64,000 bases of DNA from Paenarthrobacter ureafaciens (GTDB lineage: Bacteria > Actinomycetota > Actinomycetes > Actinomycetales > Micrococcaceae): positions 186,001 through 250,000 of the forward strand of contig NZ_SBHM01000007.1 of NCBI RefSeq assembly GCF_004028095.1, written 5' to 3'. Below, in pieces: positions 26,167-34,933 of the stretch (position 1 is its first letter; every line of letters starts with the position of its first letter). The position numbers and the translations under genes are program-made. A model generated the notes under the pieces. That model did no database searches, was not told the origin of the DNA, and worked only from the letters and a program-made list of their open reading frames with translations.

Positions 26167-27621
26167 TCAGCCGCGGGAGACCCGAATCATTTCCTCGCGC
26201 GGAACAACCTTGATGCGCTCACGGACAATTCCGTCGCCCGCGCCTTCCCCGTCCTTGGCACCGTCCGCGGTCCAGGCGGCGCCAAGGGAGGCCTCATGGG
26301 CGTCGAGCCGGTTCCAGCCGTCCCATGTGGTGTACTCGATGCCGCGTTCTTCGAGGAGATCGATGATTGCCTGCGGATCGGGGTTCTCCGCCGGCGGGAG
26401 GTTGAGCCGGTCCTCCAGGAGGCAGCCGATGGTCTCCAGGGCGTCGCCCTTGGTGTGCCCGATCAGGCCTACCGGCCCGCGCTTGATCCAGCCCGTGGCG
26501 TAGATTCCCGGGACGGGCTTGCCGTCGGCATCAAGGACGCGGCCGCCGTCGTTCGGAATGACGCCGCGGCGGGCGTCGTACGGCAGCTCATCCAGCGGCG
26601 AACCGTGATAGCCGATGGCCCGGTACACCGCCTGGACCCGGTACTCGAGGAACTCCCCGGTGCCCTTGGCATTGCCGGTACCGTCCAGCTCCATGCGTTC
26701 GAACTTGATGGCGGCTACCTTGCCGGGGGTCTCCGGGGAATCGAGGATCTCCACCGGGCTGTGCAGGAAGTGCAAGTGGAGGCGGCGGGAAGAGGGCTCC
26801 TCGGATTCCGCGTGCTCCTCCACCAACCAGTTGGTCAGCGTGTTGACCATGGTCTTGATCTGGTTGTTGGTCCGGATGGCCTGGTCGGAAGCTTCATCGA
26901 ACTCGAAGTCCTCGGGATACAGGACGATGTCCACATCTTTGCAATGGGAGAGCTCACGCAACTCCAAGGGGGTGAACTTTACCTGCGCAGGACCACGACG
27001 ACCGAACACGTGGACGTCCGTCACCGGCGAGGCCTTGAGGCCCTGGTACACGTTGTCCGGAATCTCCGTCACCAGCAGTTCCTCGGGATGCTTGGCCAGC
27101 ATCCGCGCCACGTCCAAGGCCACGTTGCCGTTGCCGATCACGGCAATCTCCTTGGCCTCGAGCGGCCATTCGCGGGGTACGTCCGGGTGGCCGTCGTACC
27201 AGGAGACAAAGTCCGCTCCCCCGAAGGAACCCTCAAGCTCGATGCCCGGAATGTTCAGGTCCGCGTCCTTGATGGCTCCCGTGGAGAAGATCACCGCGTC
27301 GTAGAAAGCCCGGAAGTCGTGGAGGGTCAGATCCTTGCCGTACGTCACGTTGCCCAGGAAGCGGATGTCGCCGCGGTCCAACACCTTGTGCAGGGCGTTC
27401 ACGATCCCCTTGATGCGGGGGTGGTCAGGTGCAACGCCGTACCGGATCAATCCATAGGGAGCGGGGTAGGCCTCAAAAAGATCGATGCTGACCTCGACGT
27501 GGCCGTCCTTGACCTCGTTGGACTTGGTCAGGATGTCCGCGGCGTACACACCTGCCGGACCTGCGCCGACGATCGCAACGCGAAGCGGACGATTGGGGAT
27601 GGTTGCGGCTGAGTCAGACAC
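26167..27621 (-). CDS. FAD-dependent ferredoxin/adrenodoxin-NADP+ reductase (FprA-like), copy 1
   Basis: The 484-residue protein starts at GTG 27621, with GGAAGGG about 8 bp upstream; an ATG at 27654 is possible. FAD binding is by VAIVGAGPAGVYAADIL (residues 15-31) and NADP binding by EIAVIGNGNVALDVARMLAKH, with VHVFGRRGPAQVKFT and YATGWIKRGPVGLIGHTKGDA towards the C-terminus. This is the adrenodoxin-reductase type found in mycobacteria as FprA. It transfers electrons between NADPH and ferredoxins. A close paralogue lies at 37125. Possible clients include the ferredoxin-dependent sulfite reductase of this window (inference). It diverges from rarD. Confidence 0.9.
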   Translation of the reverse strand: MSDSAATIPNRPLRVAIVGAGPAGVYAADILTKSNEVKDGHVEVSIDLFEAYPAPYGLIRYGVAPDHPRIKGIVNALHKVLDRGDIRFLGNVTYGKDLTLHDFRAFYDAVIFSTGAIKDADLNIPGIELEGSFGGADFVSWYDGHPDVPREWPLEAKEIAVIGNGNVALDVARMLAKHPEELLVTEIPDNVYQGLKASPVTDVHVFGRRGPAQVKFTPLELRELSHCKDVDIVLYPEDFEFDEASDQAIRTNNQIKTMVNTLTNWLVEEHAESEEPSSRRLHLHFLHSPVEILDSPETPGKVAAIKFERMELDGTGNAKGTGEFLEYRVQAVYRAIGYHGSPLDELPYDARRGVIPNDGGRVLDADGKPVPGIYATGWIKRGPVGLIGHTKGDALETIGCLLEDRLNLPPAENPDPQAIIDLLEERGIEYTTWDGWNRLDAHEASLGAAWTADGAKDGEGAGDGIVRERIKVVPREEMIRVSRG

Positions 27622-27787
27622 CGTTTGCCCTTCCGAAGCAGTAAGCCACGCCATTGTTGGGACGCAGGTTTCCAATTCTAGATACCGACCTTACCCGCGC
27701 CCGCCCATATGGCAGGAGTCACAGGATTTCCTCAATTCGCTGTCTATATTGCGGAATATTGCAGACGGCAGGGATGTTGGGCACATT

Positions 27788-28834
27788 GTGTCCACACCCG
27801 AGCAGATCTCCGCAGCCTCCACCGCTTCAACCCAGCCCACGACGACGGCACCCGGGGGCGGCACTGGCGGTTCCGGCGGTAGCGGCGGCGGCGGTTCTTT
27901 GGTTAAGCCGGTTCGGAGCGAAACCACCACGGGTGTGTTGTTCGGCATCGGCGCGTACGGCTTGTGGGGCCTGCTCCCCCTCTACTTCTTTGTGCTGCAG
28001 CCCGCGGGAGCCATCGAGATCGTGGCCAACCGGGTGGTATGGTCCCTGGTTTTCTGCGCGCTTCTGATCACCATCACCCGGGCCTGGCGGGTCTTCGGCT
28101 CGGCGATGAAGGACCGCACCATCATGGGACCCCTGGCCCTGGCAGCCGCCCTCATTGCCATCAACTGGCTCACCTACACTTTCGGCGTCACTACCGGCCA
28201 CGCCGTGGAGACGTCGCTCGGATACTTCATCAACCCGCTGGTTTCCGTGCTGCTGGGCGTCTTCGTGTTGAAGGAAAAGCTGCGTCCGCTCCAGTGGGCC
28301 GCTGTGGGCATCGGCTTCGTTGCTGTGGGTGTGCTGACTTTCTCCTATGGCCAACCGCCGTGGATTGCACTCCTGCTGGCTTTCAGTTTCGGCCTGTACG
28401 GCTTCGTGAAAAAGAGGGTAGGACCACGGGTGGACGCCCTGACCAGCCTTTCGGTCGAAACAGTGGTACTGGCACCGTTCGCGGCCATTACCATGGTGGT
28501 CCTCGGGGCCACGGGGATGGCAACGCTCACCACCGAAGGACCCGCACACTTCTGGCTCATTCTCGCCTCGGGCATCATCACTGCTGTACCGCTGCTGTTC
28601 TTCGGTGCCTCAGCACGCCGCTTGCCCATGACCACCATCGGCCTGCTGCAGTACTTTGCCCCGGTTCTGCAGTTCATCGTGGCACTGACGGTGTTCAACG
28701 AAGCCATGACCACGGCCCGGTGGATCGGCTTCTGCGTGGTCTGGCTGGCCCTGATCCTGCTGACCATCGACATGCTCCGGACCGCCCGGAAAAACTCGGC
28801 GCTGCGGAAAAAGGCCCGGCTCGCGGAGGTGTAG
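27788..28834 (+). CDS. rarD: RarD/EamA family transporter
   Basis: The 348-residue protein starts at GTG 27788. The first 40 residues are low complexity, with GGGTGGSGGSGGGGS resembling a flexible linker. Ten hydrophobic helices of the RarD type follow: GVLFGIGAYGLWGLLPLYFF, then SLGYFINPLVSVLLGVFVLKEKL and ATLTTEGPAHFWLILASGIITAVPLLFFG. RarD belongs to the EamA drug/metabolite transporter superfamily; in other bacteria it is linked with chloramphenicol sensitivity, but its substrate is unknown. It diverges from the FprA-like gene and ends at a shared terminator. Confidence 0.9.
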   Translation: MSTPEQISAASTASTQPTTTAPGGGTGGSGGSGGGGSLVKPVRSETTTGVLFGIGAYGLWGLLPLYFFVLQPAGAIEIVANRVVWSLVFCALLITITRAWRVFGSAMKDRTIMGPLALAAALIAINWLTYTFGVTTGHAVETSLGYFINPLVSVLLGVFVLKEKLRPLQWAAVGIGFVAVGVLTFSYGQPPWIALLLAFSFGLYGFVKKRVGPRVDALTSLSVETVVLAPFAAITMVVLGATGMATLTTEGPAHFWLILASGIITAVPLLFFGASARRLPMTTIGLLQYFAPVLQFIVALTVFNEAMTTARWIGFCVVWLALILLTIDMLRTARKNSALRKKARLAEV

Positions 28835-29040
28835 CAGAGTTCGCTGCGCCGGGTTTGCGCCGTGTTCGCTGCAAACCTGCTGCGTCGCCGGAGCCTTCCC
28901 TACGAACAAGCAGGCTTCCCACGACGTCGGCGGACAGGTGCCCGGGTTCGCGGGAAACGTGCGGAGTCGCGGGAGCCTTCCCTACGAACAAGCAGCGTTG
29001 CGGCGAACACGACGAACACGGCGAACGCGGCAGACACGAA
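28835..29040. repeat. Intergenic direct-repeat region 3' of rarD
   Basis: A 24-bp sequence beginning GGAGCCTTCCCTACG occurs at 28890-28913 and again exactly at 28972-28995, 82 bp apart. The rest is built of short GCGAACACG-like microrepeats around 29003-29037. No gene is seen. The core is probably one member of a dispersed repeat family. Confidence 0.8.
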
Positions 29041-29085
29041 AAAGCAGGGCCGGGGTGTATTCCAGCTCCCCGGCCCTGCTTTTTT
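29041..29085. terminator. Bidirectional terminator between rarD and gabT
   Basis: AAAGCAGGGCCGGGG (29041-29055) pairs with CCCCGGCCCTGCTTT (29068-29082) around a 12-base loop. A T run follows on the plus strand, and the opposite strand also ends in a T-rich run. It separates rarD from the convergent gabT. Confidence 0.92.
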
Positions 29086-29099
29086 GTAGAAAACAGACC

Positions 29100-30455
29100 T
29101 TATGCGTTGGCCTTGACGGCGTTCGCGAGTACTTCCAGGCCGTCCAGCAGCAGGTCATCGCTGATCACCAGCGGCGGGAGCAGGCGGATGACGTTGCCGT
29201 AGGTACCGCAGGTCAGGATGATGACGCCTTCCTTGAGGCAAGCGGCTGCAACAGCCTTGGTGAGCTCAGCGTTCGGTTCCTTGGAGCCGGGCTGAACAAG
29301 CTCGATGGCCAGCATTGCGCCGCGGCCACGGATGTCGCCCACCACGGACGTTTCGGAGGCCAGTTCGCGGAGCTTGCCCAGGGCGAGTTCCTCGATGTGG
29401 CGGGCACGGCCGTTGAGATCGTGCTCCTCCATGGTGGTGATTGCTGCCAGTGCTGCTGCACACGCAACCGGGTTTCCACCGTAGGTACCGCCGAGACCGC
29501 CCGGGTGGACGGCGTCGAGCAGGTCAGCGCGGCCGGTGATCGCGGACAGCGGCATGCCACCGGCGATGCCCTTGGCCATGGTGATGATGTCCGGAACAAC
29601 CCCCTCGTGGTTGACGGCGAACCATTCACCGGTGCGGCAGAAACCGGACTGGACCTCATCGGCGATGAAAACAATGCCCTTTTCCTTGGCCCATGCGGAC
29701 AGCGCCGGCAGGAAGCCTTCGGCCGGGACGATGAAGCCGCCCTCACCCTGGATGGGTTCGATGATGATCGCGGCAACCTGGTCGCCGCCAATCTGCTTCT
29801 CGATCGCGGTGATGGCGCGCTTGGCAGCCTCGGCACCCGTGATCTCCGGGTTCTCTTCACGGAACGGGTAGCTCATGGGCATGCGGTAGACCTCGGGCGC
29901 GAACGGTCCGAAGTTGGTCTTGTACGGCATGGCCTTGGCGGTCAGTGCCATGGTCAGGTTGGTGCGGCCGTGGTAGGCGTGGTCGAAAGCAACGACGGCG
30001 TCGCGGCCGGTGGCCAGGCGGGCAACCTTGATGGCGTTCTCCACGGCTTCCGCGCCGGAGTTGAAGAGCACGGTGCGCTTGGCGTGGTTGCCCGGGGTGA
30101 GGCGGTTCAGCTGCTCGGCGACGGCGACGTAGCCTTCGTACGGCGTCACCATGAAGCAGGTGTGCGTGAAGTGCGCGGCGGCTTCCTGGACAGCGGCGAC
30201 GACGGCGGGATCGGAAGCGCCGACGCTGGTGACGGCGATGCCCGAGCCGAGGTCGACGAAAGAGTTGCCGTCGACGTCGCGGATGATGCCGCCGTCGGCG
30301 TCTTCTACGTAGACAGGAACGCCGGAAGCCACACCGGCAGCAACGACGGCGGAGCGGCGCTCAGCCAGTGCCTGCGACTTGGGTCCGGGGAACGTGCCGT
30401 TGATGTTGCGCTTCTGCTCGATGCGGTACGAGAGTTCGTTCGCAGTTGCGGTCAT
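29100..30455 (-). CDS. gabT: 4-aminobutyrate aminotransferase
   Basis: The 451-residue class III aminotransferase starts at the ATG at 30455, with AAAGAAGGA upstream. Conserved pieces are the phosphate region NSGAEAVENAIKVAR, the aromatic stacking area AFDHAYHGRTNLTMALT, the Asp in FIADEVQSGFCRTGEWFA, and the Schiff-base lysine in ITMAKGIAGGMPLSA. It uses 2-oxoglutarate to convert GABA to succinic semialdehyde. The neighbouring gene encodes gamma-aminobutyraldehyde dehydrogenase, and a PucR-type regulator diverges from it. Together they describe a putrescine/GABA route to succinate. Confidence 0.94.
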   Translation of the reverse strand: MTATANELSYRIEQKRNINGTFPGPKSQALAERRSAVVAAGVASGVPVYVEDADGGIIRDVDGNSFVDLGSGIAVTSVGASDPAVVAAVQEAAAHFTHTCFMVTPYEGYVAVAEQLNRLTPGNHAKRTVLFNSGAEAVENAIKVARLATGRDAVVAFDHAYHGRTNLTMALTAKAMPYKTNFGPFAPEVYRMPMSYPFREENPEITGAEAAKRAITAIEKQIGGDQVAAIIIEPIQGEGGFIVPAEGFLPALSAWAKEKGIVFIADEVQSGFCRTGEWFAVNHEGVVPDIITMAKGIAGGMPLSAITGRADLLDAVHPGGLGGTYGGNPVACAAALAAITTMEEHDLNGRARHIEELALGKLRELASETSVVGDIRGRGAMLAIELVQPGSKEPNAELTKAVAAACLKEGVIILTCGTYGNVIRLLPPLVISDDLLLDGLEVLANAVKANA

Positions 30456-30547
30456 GGGAATGTCCTTCTTTGTTGATTGCGGCGCGCGCCGGCAGGGTTG
30501 CAGGCCGGCGCGGAGCGAGGTTGGAGAGTGGGGGCCGGGCGGCTGAC

Positions 30548-31978
30548 TTATGCGTCCAGTGCACTCATGACGTGCTTGATGCGGGTGTAGTCCTCCACGC
30601 CGTACATGGAGAGGTCCTTGCCGTAACCGGACTGCTTGAAGCCACCGTGCGGCATCTCTGCGGTCAGGAGGATGTGGGTGTTGATCCACACGGCGCCGAA
30701 GTCGAGGTCGCGGCTCATGCGCATGGCCGTGCCGTGGTCGGTGGTCCAGACGCTGGAAGCCAAGGCGTACTCGACGTCGTTGGCCAGTTCGAGGGCTTCG
30801 GCTTCGGAGCTGAACTTCTGGACCGTGATGACGGGCCCGAACGTTTCCTTCTGGACGATGTCATCGCTCTGCTTGGCCCCGGAGATGATGGTGGGCTCGA
30901 AGAAGAAGCCCTTCTCCCCTGCGCGGTGTCCACCGGTTTCGATCCGGCAGTGCGCCGGGAGGTTCTCCACCACGGAGGTCACGGCGTTGAAGTGGTTGAC
31001 GTTGTTGAGCGGGCCGAAGTAGTTGTCTTCGTCGTTCTGCGAGCCGGTCTGAAGGGTCTTGGTGTGTTCCACCAGGGCGGCAACCATGTCGTCGTGGATC
31101 TCGTCTTCGATGAGCACGCGGGTGATGGCCGTGCAGTCCTGCCCGGCGTTGAAGAAGGCGAATTCCGCGATGGCCGCGGCGCTCTTCTTGATGTCGGCGT
31201 CCTTGAAGACGATGGCCGGGGCCTTGCCGCCCAGTTCCAGGTGCGCGCGCTTGAGGCCCTTCGCGGCGCCGCTGGCCACGGCAATGCCTGCGCGGACGGA
31301 ACCGGTGATGGACACCAGTCCGGGAACCTTGTGCTCCACCATCATCGCGCCGGTCTCACCGGTGCCGAGGACCACGTTGAGGACGCCGGCCGGGAAGATC
31401 TCCCCTGCCAGGCGTGCCAGGACCAGGGTGGATTCAGGGGTGGTATCGGAGGGCTTCAGGACTACCGTGTTGCCTGCGGCCAGGGCGGGGCCGATCTTCC
31501 AGATGGCCATAAGGAACGGGTAGTTCCACGGAGCAACCTGGGCTACGACGCCAATGGGCTCGCGGCGCACATAAGAGGTGTGGCCCTCGAAGTACTCACC
31601 GGCGGACTTGCCTTCAAGGAGTCGTGCTGCACCGGCGAAAAAGCGCAGCTGGTCGGCGCCGGCAGCAACTTCCTCGGACGCGATGAGGGAACGGACCTGT
31701 CCGGTGTTGCGGTGCTGGGCTTCGACGAGTTCGTCGCTGTTGGCCTCGATGGCGTCGGCCAGCTTCAGCAGCATGAGCTGGCGCTGTCCCGGTGTGACGT
31801 GCTTCCAGGTCTTGAAAGCCTCGCTGGCTGCGGACATGGCAGCGTCAACATCTGCCTGCACCGAAACGGGAGACTTGGCCACGACGTCCCCGGTGGCGGG
31901 GTTGACGATGTCCAGGAGACCCGTACCTGACGGCGTGACGAACTCGCCGTTGATGAAGTTCTGCAAGGTTTGAACCAC
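30548..31978 (-). CDS. patD: Gamma-aminobutyraldehyde dehydrogenase
   Basis: The 476-residue protein begins at GTG 31978, placed 9 bp after AGAGGG; a TTG at 31987 is the other option. It matches E. coli PatD almost throughout: FFAGAARLLEGKSAGEYFEGHTS, VAPWNYPFLMAIWKIGPALAAGN, general base Glu in HLELGGKAPAIVF, catalytic Cys in FFNAGQDCTAITR, and the ending SVWTTDHGTAMR...SMYGVEDYT. It oxidises gamma-aminobutyraldehyde to GABA with NAD+. It is 92 bp upstream of gabT on the same strand, so the two steps lie side by side. Confidence 0.9.
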   Translation of the reverse strand: MVQTLQNFINGEFVTPSGTGLLDIVNPATGDVVAKSPVSVQADVDAAMSAASEAFKTWKHVTPGQRQLMLLKLADAIEANSDELVEAQHRNTGQVRSLIASEEVAAGADQLRFFAGAARLLEGKSAGEYFEGHTSYVRREPIGVVAQVAPWNYPFLMAIWKIGPALAAGNTVVLKPSDTTPESTLVLARLAGEIFPAGVLNVVLGTGETGAMMVEHKVPGLVSITGSVRAGIAVASGAAKGLKRAHLELGGKAPAIVFKDADIKKSAAAIAEFAFFNAGQDCTAITRVLIEDEIHDDMVAALVEHTKTLQTGSQNDEDNYFGPLNNVNHFNAVTSVVENLPAHCRIETGGHRAGEKGFFFEPTIISGAKQSDDIVQKETFGPVITVQKFSSEAEALELANDVEYALASSVWTTDHGTAMRMSRDLDFGAVWINTHILLTAEMPHGGFKQSGYGKDLSMYGVEDYTRIKHVMSALDA

Positions 31979-32030
31979 GGTGTGCAACCCTCTTTCGGTG
32001 TGTTGGCATGGCTTTTTAGCTGATCAGAGC

Positions 32031-32059
32031 CTATTCCAGAGGGGTGCACCAAGGAATAG
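32031..32059. promoter_or_regulatory. Candidate operator between divergent patD and PucR-type regulator
   Basis: CTATTCC (32031-32037) and GGAATAG (32053-32059) form a 7-bp inverted pair with a 15-base spacer. The divergent region is 145 bp long and could control both genes. Binding is inferred. Confidence 0.4.
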
Positions 32060-32123
32060 CCAACTGCACACAGACGACGCAGGCGCTTAGTGCGCTTGAC
32101 CAGCGCCGGGTTATCCTTTCAGC

Positions 32124-33566
32124 ATGGCCATCACCCTCGCTTCACTCGTTGCTGTACCCTCCCTGAAACTCCGCAAAACAGGGCTGGCGGAAACCACGTG
32201 GAACCAGGACATCAGCTGGGTGGCCGTGACGGAGCTTGAAGACCCGCAGCGTTTCCTCAGCGGCGGGGAACTGGTGCTCACCACGGGCCTGCGGCTCAAG
32301 AGTGCGGCCGACCAGCGCCGCTTTGTGCGCCAGGTCCAGCGGGCGGGCGCCGTAGGCATCGGTTTCGGCACGGGTCTCACCCACGAGTCCGTTCCCGAGC
32401 CCCTCATCGCGGAAGCCAACCGTTGGGGACTGCCCTTGGTGGAGGTCCCCTACGAGATCCCGTTCATCGCCATCGGCAAGCTGGTTGCCGAGTCCCATTC
32501 GGCGGACCACTACTCCAACCTCGAACGGCTGCTTGCCGGGCACCAGATCCTTGCCCGGGCGCTGCTCACCGGTGGCGGCCTCGCCGAGCTGTTGAAGCAA
32601 CTGGGCAGCATGCTGCGCACGGATGTGGTCCTCACCCAGTTCAGTGCCCAGCTCTACAACAGCGTCCCCGGGAAGCCGGCGCCGACGGCCGAAGGGTGGG
32701 CGTCGTACCCGATCCCCACCGGCCGCCGGGATGCCTGCACGCTGTGGTTGCGCCAGCCCTTCATCGATTCCGGGATCGTCAGCTACGCCCAGAACCTCAT
32801 CAGCGTTGAACTGAACAACATGGTCAAGCAACGCCAGGCCCAGCGTGCCATGGCCGGGCAGGTGCTGGACGACGTCATCCATGGAACCCTGGACACCATT
32901 GAGGCAGCACGGCGCCTGGCGGGGGTGGGCATCAACAGCACGCGGAAGAACGTGGTGCTGGTTGCTGAATCCACGGCCCATCACAAACAACTGGTCTCCA
33001 TTTCCCTGCCCCAGTCCCTGGAAGGTGGCGTCAGCGCCGTCGTCGGCAAGGACCTGGTGACCGTGATCAGCGACGACGGCAGCTCGGCCACCGCACTCGC
33101 GAAGAGCCTCAGCGACCACTTGCAGGAGGCGGGGATCCACGCCGTGATCGGCATCGGCGGGGCATACACGAAGCCGAACGGCCTGCGCTGGAGCTACTTC
33201 GAAGCGCGCGATGCCGTGGCGCACGGCTTGCCGGTCAATGAGCCGGAGCGCCTGAGTCTCACCTCGCTCCTGCTGGCCAGCGAAGATGTCCCCTTGGCTG
33301 ACATGGCAAGTGAGTCGCTCACTCCCCTGCGGAAGTTCGACGCCGCCCACGGCTCTGAACTCGTGGCCACGCTCGAGAGCTACCTGAACCACAACGGCTC
33401 GGTTGCGGCTGTTGCCGAGGCGCTGACCCTGCACCGCAATACCGTGCGCTACCGCCTTGCCCAGATCACCGAGCTGACGGGGTACGACCCCTCGCAGACG
33501 CAGGACCGCGTTCAGTTGTGGCTGGCCCTCGCGGTGCAGCGGCTGGGTGCCCGCAACCCGCGGTAG
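32124..33566 (+). CDS. PucR family transcriptional regulator
   Basis: The 480-residue protein has the PucR N-terminal domain (VPSLKLRKTGLAETTWNQDISW then LEDPQRFLSGGELVLTTGLRL). It has a GGDEF-like middle domain and a C-terminal HTH_30 (SYLNHNGSVAAVAEALTLHRNTVRYRLAQI, about 425-455). Such regulators often control purine, polyamine or GABA catabolism; GabR-type homologues of gram-positives activate gab genes. It diverges from patD-gabT, the probable targets. It is followed by an MFS gene with a separate operator. Confidence 0.92.
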   Translation: MAITLASLVAVPSLKLRKTGLAETTWNQDISWVAVTELEDPQRFLSGGELVLTTGLRLKSAADQRRFVRQVQRAGAVGIGFGTGLTHESVPEPLIAEANRWGLPLVEVPYEIPFIAIGKLVAESHSADHYSNLERLLAGHQILARALLTGGGLAELLKQLGSMLRTDVVLTQFSAQLYNSVPGKPAPTAEGWASYPIPTGRRDACTLWLRQPFIDSGIVSYAQNLISVELNNMVKQRQAQRAMAGQVLDDVIHGTLDTIEAARRLAGVGINSTRKNVVLVAESTAHHKQLVSISLPQSLEGGVSAVVGKDLVTVISDDGSSATALAKSLSDHLQEAGIHAVIGIGGAYTKPNGLRWSYFEARDAVAHGLPVNEPERLSLTSLLLASEDVPLADMASESLTPLRKFDAAHGSELVATLESYLNHNGSVAAVAEALTLHRNTVRYRLAQITELTGYDPSQTQDRVQLWLALAVQRLGARNPR

Positions 33567-33632
33567 GAAGAACGACGGCGGTTCCGCAGCTCGCTTTTCC
33601 TCGCAGGAGAGTTTCACCACAGAACTCTTTAC

Positions 33633-33653
33633 GTTAGACGTCAAACGTCTAAC
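33633..33653. promoter_or_regulatory. Candidate GntR (FCD-type) operator of the MFS-GntR operon
   Basis: GTTAGACGT (33633-33641) and ACGTCTAAC (33645-33653) are exact inverted arms around CAA. The site ends 8 bp before the ATG of the MFS gene at 33662, and the downstream gene encodes a GntR-family regulator. A symmetric site here would block transcription or translation initiation. The regulator assignment is inferred. Confidence 0.65.
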
Positions 33654-33661
33654 CTTTAAAT

Positions 33662-34933
33662 ATGGCGACGACACCGATTACGACAACGACAGGAAACATC
33701 CCTACGATCTCCCCCGCCGCTGCCGCTTCCAAGCAGGGCAGCGCGCCGAAGTCCAGGGTCGTCGTCGTACTCGGGATCATCGCCGTCGTGCTCATCGGGC
33801 TCAACCTTCGGGCCGGCATCACCAGCGCCGCCGCACTCTTCCATGACCTGCAGCAGGTCCTCGGATACGGCGCCCTTGTGGCCTCCATCCTTCCCTCCAT
33901 TCCGCTGCTCTGCTTTGCCGTGGCGGGTCTCGGAACGTCGTGGCTCACCCGGCGCGTTGGCGTGGAAAAGGCCATCTTCATTGCGCTGGCACTCCTTGCC
34001 GCCGGTCTCCTGGTCCGTGCCGTGCCGTTCACGGGCGCGCTCCTTGGGGGCACAGTGCTCGCGATGTCCGGCCTGGCCGTCTGCAACGTGGCCATGCCGT
34101 CCCTGATCCGCGAACACTACTCGGACCGGACTTCCATGATGACGGGCCTCTATACGTTCACCATGTCCGGCGGTGCCACTTTTGCCGCCGTCATCAGCGT
34201 TCCCCTGGCCCAGCAGCTCGGGTCGCCGTCCATGGGCCTTGCCGCGTGGGGCCTCCTCGGCGTGGCTGCCCTGCTCGGATTCCTGCCCGTGGTCCTGCAC
34301 AACCACCGCAACTCCACCAAGACCGATCAGCCGCGCGTGCCCATGCTTCCCCTGCTCCGCACCCGGCTGGGCATCCTCATCACCGCCATCTTCACGTTCC
34401 AGGCCTTCCTGGCCTACGCCGTCATGAGCTGGTTTGCGTACATGTTGACGTCCCAGGGCCTCAGCGCTTCGGAGAGCGGCGTGCAGTTCGGCGTCATGCA
34501 GCTGGTTTCCGTGGCGTCGGGCATGATCCTCCTTGCCTTCGGCTCCCGGCCCGGAATGCTGCGGCCTGCCTTGTATACGGCCAGCAGCTCCACCCTGTTG
34601 GCCATCGCCGCCATGGTGTGGCTGCCGACGTCGTTGGCTGTGATTCCCGCGGTCCTGTTCGGATTCGGGTTGGGCATCTTCCCGCTGGTTTTGGTGATTA
34701 TCAGCCGGAGCGGCCGTTCGACGGCGGAAACCACCGCGCTCTCCACCATCGCCCAGTCTTTGGGATACTTGATAGCGGCAATCGGACCGTTCGGGATGGG
34801 GCTCCTCCACAGTGTGACCGGCGGTTGGGTATTGCCGATGAGCCTGCTGTCCCTGGTGGCGCTGGGGCTCATGGTCACCAGCCACATGTTGACGAGCAAG
34901 CGAACCACCAAGACCCAAGCGAGGACGGCATGA
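33662..34933 (+). CDS. CynX/NimT-type MFS transporter
   Basis: The 423-residue protein has about twelve hydrophobic helices with the CynX/NimT family pattern: VLIGLNLRAGITSAAALFHDLQQ (the LRxxITS segment is characteristic), CNVAMPSLIREHYSDRTSMMTGLYT, and GVQFGVMQLVSVASG. In E. coli the families transport cyanate or 2-nitroimidazole, so the substrate here could be a small anion or nitro compound; I do not see cyanase nearby. The gene's stop overlaps the GntR start by four bases (ATGA), and a strong inverted repeat precedes it. Confidence 0.88.
   Translation: MATTPITTTTGNIPTISPAAAASKQGSAPKSRVVVVLGIIAVVLIGLNLRAGITSAAALFHDLQQVLGYGALVASILPSIPLLCFAVAGLGTSWLTRRVGVEKAIFIALALLAAGLLVRAVPFTGALLGGTVLAMSGLAVCNVAMPSLIREHYSDRTSMMTGLYTFTMSGGATFAAVISVPLAQQLGSPSMGLAAWGLLGVAALLGFLPVVLHNHRNSTKTDQPRVPMLPLLRTRLGILITAIFTFQAFLAYAVMSWFAYMLTSQGLSASESGVQFGVMQLVSVASGMILLAFGSRPGMLRPALYTASSSTLLAIAAMVWLPTSLAVIPAVLFGFGLGIFPLVLVIISRSGRSTAETTALSTIAQSLGYLIAAIGPFGMGLLHSVTGGWVLPMSLLSLVALGLMVTSHMLTSKRTTKTQARTA

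Noticed and set aside
28938..30476. A 512-codon plus-strand frame opposite gabT
   Set aside because: It overlaps a firm gabT gene on the other strand and has no domain or start signal.
33940..34929. A longer GntR protein including the upstream open frame
   Set aside because: The extension overlaps the MFS gene in another frame and has no domain. The ATG at 34930 gives a full-length GntR protein coupled to the transporter.
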